Positions 59,270 to 64,000 of a stretch of DNA of 64,000 nt are shown one piece after another. The notes below the pieces were generated by a model. It made no database searches, was not told the origin of the DNA, and saw nothing but the letters and a program-made list of their open reading frames with translations. The stretch lies in NCBI GenBank assembly GCA_002633005.1, contig NMRA01000863.1:23600-87599 (forward strand), in the 5' to 3' direction. How positions within the stretch are numbered: position 1 is the first letter of the stretch; every line of letters starts with the position of its first letter. The position numbers were made by a program, and so were the translations under genes. This DNA is from Phoronis australis (lineage: Eukaryota; Phoronida; Phoronidae).

Positions 59270-60189
59270 AAAAAGCGGAAAGTTTACCTTTTAAAAATTC
59301 CAATCCAATAAGTTGTGTTGCTGACTACGTACATTGTTTCTGCCAATTGCCCTGCGTTGGGCGATCTATGCCATTTTTTCTATTTTTTCTCGCTTTGTCG
59401 CCTTTCGACACACGTCGACACTGACATATTTTCATATAGTGCTGTATATTCCCAACTTTCTTTCAAAAGCTATGCCAGTTAGAGATAAAATAACGAATGT
59501 CTTAATTCAGTGTGTATCTGTTGACTTTGTGTATATATTGTTGAAATGTGGTTTTGGACCGGAGGGTTGGTGAATCACAATAAAATCTATCTATTCTAAT
59601 TGCAGTCTGTAATTTCAAACGCACAATACCAATATATGTTCCTATTCGAATAAAACGAAAAAACAGGACGTTCCATGGGGTTTTGAGGCACTCGCAATTG
59701 CGCACACGACTTACAAAAATCGCCGTCTGGCGCTTTTGGATGCAACGTCTCCCATTTGACAAAAGACGCTGTTAGAAATTTTGTGCGTGTTGTGCGCTTG
59801 CATTGTGGCATAGACTCAGATGTCCCGCTTTTTATCCGGAAGTCCTACTTTTCGATCCAGTTGTACCGTTTTTTCATTCTAGAATTTTGACAACTTTAGA
59901 ACAGGTGTTCGTTTGTCTCTTTGTCATGATAATTGTTATTTTCCAGGGGAGTCTTATTTCATTAGTAACATAACAATCATAAAAACTTGTTGCATTGTCT
60001 CACGTTTACGGTGAAATACACTGCATGTGGCAGGATACTTCTGAAGAAAATAGTTCATTTATAAATTACTATTTAAAGCCTGACAATGCAACCTATATAA
60101 TGATCCATCCACAGTACATTTCAAACATACACAATAGATGTTTGCTCATTTTTATCTTTCAGAAGGCCTTTATCTTCAAATTTCAGATA
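59270..60189. other. No gene recognised
   Basis: AT-rich sequence with no assignable ORF. Imperfect inverted stretches (gcgcacacgact at about 59700 and gtgcgtgttgtgcgc at about 59782-59796) suggest an old foldback fragment. Confidence 0.35.
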
Positions 60190-60780
60190 GGTTGTAGGAG
60201 TAATTAGTTCATCACATTTCTGTAAAAGTCACCGCATCCTGTATTTTTAATGAAGAATTGTATCAAACGGCACTAAAGATTTAATTAACGTATGAAGATG
60301 TAGGATTTTGGATGAATGCCTGACTAAATTCCTCACAACACAAATAACCTTGTACGGAGGTCGCACGGTATCGTTTAACTTGCGACATCCATACGACGGG
60401 CGTAAGCGGGTCGCTTAGGTATGACCTATAGAATGCTACCATTGTTTTTCCTTGTTTTATTTCTATTGGAAATAACAATTCAGGTAAAAAGGATATCGCA
60501 CCTTAGGCGCACATCAGACGGTTACCGATAAATGTTTGCCGTTATATTTATTGTAACAAAAAACAAAACAGATACTCTAATCTTCCGATTTCCATGCAAA
60601 CCGCTGGCGACCTAGTTTCTTGTGAGTATGAATCACTGAAATTATTTCTCTGCTGATTTAATTAGTCACTTATGTAACCTATCTGGTTCAATACTTGGTT
60701 CTGTCACTATTATATCAAGTTATCTTTCGCATTTTGGTAACACTCTTGGTTTGTAGAATTAAAAGAGTTCTTTGGTTTAA
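60190..60780. repeat. Dispersed repeat related to 24576-25015
   Basis: Shares ggatgaatgcctgactaaatt, tagtcacttat and tttcgcattttggtaacactcttgg with the other copy. It lacks the 105-bp miniature element found there and so represents the unoccupied state, though the site itself has diverged. Confidence 0.7.
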
Positions 60781-60969
60781 CCAAAATGAAATTCGCTGAA
60801 CACTCAGTACAGATATTTGTGAGCCAGGAGTGCACTGCTATGTGGGACATTATGTATTATGTAGTACATTTGAATGAGCGTACACAAAATATTAATACAT
60901 GTATATCTCACTTTCACAAAGGATATGATACGCATAGATACGTGCTTTACGCATGTATTAAAGAGGTCA

Positions 60970-61060
60970 AGGACATGGGCGGCGCAGCACTGAAAAAAAG
61001 GGGGGCCTAAGGCCCCTCAGCCCCCTGTGGTGCACCGCCTATAGACCATGATATTTTTCA
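60970..61060. repeat. Short dispersed repeat shared with the TIR elements
   Basis: gcgcagcactgaa, a purine run, gggg-cctaaggcccc-tcagccccc and gtgcaccgcctatagacca match segments at about 42698-42765 and, reversed, 18478-18545 inside the 29-bp TIR family. This is a small repeat found both in and outside those transposons. Confidence 0.65.
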
Positions 61061-62162
61061 GTAAAAGGCCCACATAATGAAAAATTCGAGCTCCCCCATA
61101 TTTTAGGCTGGGTGAGCGCATGAAATTAATAACAATAACAATAACGAAAACTATCGGTATCTTTCCCAGGGATATACTTAGCCACTCACCCAGTCGCCAA
61201 TGCGAGTAAAAATGGTGCTGGGCGAGTAGAAGTTGACTTGCCGGTCGCCCAGGTGGTGAGCGAATTTCAGAGCGCAAAAGCATTATATATCGTTTCCCAG
61301 ATGAATATGAATAATTTTCCTCCTACTTGTGCTGTTTTTATCATGAATTTAAGGTTCAGTTTGGTCATCGTGTCGATGCTGCGGCAGTAAAAAACATCAA
61401 CGCAGTGCGACCCTACCGATTCAGTACACTACGTCACCCGTTACGCGATTCGTCAAAAAAATCACAGTGTGTGGTCGTGCACAAAGAATTTGTGGACTAG
61501 TCCGAAACGAAGAAAAGGGGAGAAAGGTGGAAGACCGGTCCATGTGCTCGTAGCAAATGAAATACCATATTTCTTGGAACTGATTTCTTATTGTAATGTA
61601 CAATGTCATTTTAGCCAAAATTATTTTTATAACATTCGTCCTAATAATCGCCCATGCCCCTATAAGCGTCCCCACTCGTTTTCAGACTTCGCTAAAATAA
61701 GCGCCCAGTCCATGAATGTGTATATATTTGTGTGAAAAATGTCTTACCTCACAGTTCTAAAATTCTACAGTAATGTATTCAATTTATCAATAATATCCGA
61801 CAGTCATGAAAAATCATTGTGCGCGGAATTTCTAGTAGACCACGAGCCTCGCCGCTATGTCGGTATTTAGCCGTGGCTGTACACTTCAAACTGTTCCGCA
61901 GTGCTTCAAAAAGAACGCAAAAGATTTGCTGATCTTGGGAGGAAAGTGTCACACTATATGGTCTGGCCCTTCAGAACAGACGCAGCGTACTGGTCAACGG
62001 GATTGGTATTGTATCTTTCCTGTACAGATCTTCTCCCACAACAGGAATCCAGATTGCTTTGTACATGTAAAATTATGAAAACCGTGAATCAAAACTTGGC
62101 CAAGAAGCGCGCGCTAGGGCCTACATATAATATGTGGGCCTGCTCAATGAGATAAATATAAG
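61061..62162. other. No gene recognised
   Basis: Contains cctaataatcgccc and aaataagcgcccag at 61640-61705, related to the hairpin at 2613-2678. The ORFs here are short and unassignable. Confidence 0.35.
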
Positions 62163-62902
62163 TCGTTATCCCCCGTTATCTAGAGCCCGAGTGGATTTTG
62201 GAAAATTATTGCCCGAGGGGCGCAAGCTTCGACCGGGAAAATATCGTCTGCTAAAGTAGGTTACCACAAAGACGCTCTCTACGGTCTCTGGTTACCACCA
62301 GTAACTGACTATAGTGCTCAAGTCAAAGTATCCCGACCACACGACACCCGCATTCAAACTGGAGATCGGTGATTTACAAGTGAGAGAACACGAGAGAAAA
62401 ATTTCTCTGAATTAAAATATTGTTTTTATGGAAATTATGCGACTTATTTTTCATTGCGTATAATTGTCGGTGCAATGCCCTCTGCTGAACATGCGATTGT
62501 TGCGCGTGCTCATTTTTAAATATAGAATACTTAAAAGTATTCTATTTTCACGTTGAATGACGTCGGCCGCTGAGTGGTGTAGTGGTAAAGTCGGCGACTC
62601 GCAACTGTTGAGGCCTGCTACTCTGGCAAATGAAAACTGATAACACGCACGCGCTCGCTCACTCGGTGCACACCAGCTGACTCACTTCAATACAACATAT
62701 GTGTTCGTCCAGATTTTTCTCGTTGCGGTGTGCGATCTAGCGCAGATTTTGACTCAATCTGCAGTTAATCCCGACTTCGAGTCCACAGGAACTTAAGAAT
62801 CTTAGGAAAGGCTATTTGGAAAACTTAAAGAGGATTTCAGGTAATTTGAGTCGAAACTATTTTTACTCAAGAATTCAAAGTTGTCCTATCGACGATGGCG
62901 AA
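62163..62902. repeat. Composite repeat joining pieces found at 6.0, 6.3, 8.0 and 2.9 kb
   Basis: In order: 62163-62240 resembles one arm of 6041-6142; 62440-62515 resembles 6255-6345; 62532-62615 resembles 8002-8085 including the A-box-like tgagtggtgtagtggtaaag; 62620-62902 is the reverse complement of 2866-3143. Here the pieces lie within 740 bp, so they may be parts of one interspersed element that is fragmented elsewhere. No coding capacity is seen. Confidence 0.6.
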
Positions 62903-64000
62903 GCTTTTTTTAAATATTATCTCATTCACAGAAAATTTGATACTAACTATATTTAAAAATGTGGACTGCAAAATGACAAGTGCTCCCTTTGAGGATTCGT
63001 AGAAACTGTTAACCATTTTTGTTTGGGATTTGAGCTGTAGTTCCACTTGGGAAGAAAACACAGACATGACTTTCAAACGTAGAAGAGACTTACCATATAC
63101 TAGTTGTGTACATATTATTTTCAGTGAAATTAATAACATCTTAAGAATGATTCCATATAAAAACCATATGAAAATGAAAAATCACTATATACTCAAAAAT
63201 TCATATAGAACTAATACTTTGTGCATGTGTTGGGATGCTGGCCCAAATTACACTGCTGCAATATTTGCACTCAATGACCTTTGGTTACCGAGATATGACC
63301 TATTTGGCTATAAAGTCATATTTTGCATTTTTTCATGTCACTAAAACTGCATTTTTTGAATGGCCAAAAATCAGACTTGGAAAACTGGTGACAAAGTTTG
63401 ACATTGATAGTCATAAAGACTCATGTAAGATTAGTAAGAAAATGAAATTTGCAACTCATAGGTACAATTAAATTTCCAGCAGGGGAGAAAACTCCAAGAC
63501 CACTTTCAGGCCAGTCACAAGTGGCAAGATGTTGCTTAACCTGCCTGCTATATCGAATATATTTGAAGTTGATATTCTCTATGTAGACACTTCTAAGATT
63601 GAACTTTGATAATTGCTTTTAAAAAAACTTGTCTCTTATACATTTAGTTTTAAACGTGGCCCTCGAATTTGGGCATTTTTGTGATGTGGCCTCATTCTGA
63701 CTGACAAGAGAGTTGAGGCTACTCTTTTAGTTTAGAGATAAAACCTAAAATATATGATCTAATATCAAAATTCAATATCACAAAAAATTAAATTTCACTT
63801 TTGAGACCCCAATTTTCTAAAACACCCCATTCTTTGTTTAACTTTACCAATAGCACTTTAGGGTTCGAGATTACATGCACTTCCTGTCACTGCAAAGAAT
63901 GTGGAGGAATTTGCTTCTTGTACATTTGGTCAATTTTCGTTACATACGTGTGATCGCGGAGGAAATGTGGCCTTCATTAGGTGTGTTAAAGACGTCAGAA
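62903..64000. other. No gene recognised
   Basis: AT-rich sequence. Short ORFs (63030-63344, 63235-63471) overlap in different frames and show no domain. Nothing else is supportable. Confidence 0.35.

Noticed and set aside
1-64000. CRISPR array, phage or bacterial mobile element
   Set aside because: The only regular array is a 184-bp satellite without spacers. Splice sites, LINE, Gypsy and TIR elements show the DNA is eukaryotic.

Overview
This looks like a piece of a draft animal nuclear genome, most likely from a marine invertebrate deuterostome (hemichordate, echinoderm or cephalochordate type). The reasons are low coding density, splice-flanked exons, several kinds of eukaryotic transposon, and a Ty3/Gypsy element whose pol gene has integrase before reverse transcriptase. 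As I recall, that order is typical of the Gmr1-like group described from deuterostomes. There is nothing bacterial here: no operons, ribosome binding sites or CRISPR. Four single-N joints (47824, 50211, 50797, 51891) show that the assembly is scaffolded and locally mosaic. The species call is an inference.

Layout: 1-3.1 kb holds a decayed LINE ORF2 (1340-2600) and a dispersed repeat. 3.1-12 kb is mostly anonymous sequence with repeat fragments, a P2RX7-domain-like ORF (7451-7831), two tRNA-like sequences and a degenerate ~110-bp tandem repeat. 12.2-15.6 kb and 25.2-28.9 kb are old paralogous blocks. Each carries a small minus-strand exon, bounded by AG and GT, that encodes a signal peptide (12273-12366 and 25273-25363). 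These look like two copies of one secreted-peptide gene.

16.4-24.0 kb and 32.1-46.4 kb are a second, younger duplication. Copy A holds a complete 3.5-kb transposon with 29-bp terminal inverted repeats (TIRs) (16445-19993) followed by a 4-kb flank. Copy B holds a truncated, reversed copy of the same transposon (32097-33194) and the same flank. That flank is interrupted by a 5.1-kb TIR element (35611-40750, 8-bp target duplication) and by another 4.0-kb copy of the 29-bp TIR family (41176-45213). Copy A preserves the empty site for both insertions, so their ends can be read to the base.

46.4-51.9 kb is a defective Gmr1-like Gypsy element on the minus strand (LTR 46447-47113, RNase H, RT, integrase), assembled from at least four pieces. 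51.9-55.2 kb is an almost perfectly homogeneous 184-bp satellite array (17 full units plus a partial). 57490-58791 is the only substantial intact gene: an uncharacterised 433-residue intronless protein with a possible ADP-ribosyltransferase-like C-terminal half, a TATA box upstream and a poly(A) signal downstream. 60-64 kb holds repeat fragments related to those at 2.9, 6, 8 and 24.6 kb.

The window is therefore best read as a transposon-rich, locally duplicated genomic stretch with one expressed-looking single-exon gene and one small secreted-peptide gene family known here only from its signal-peptide exon.
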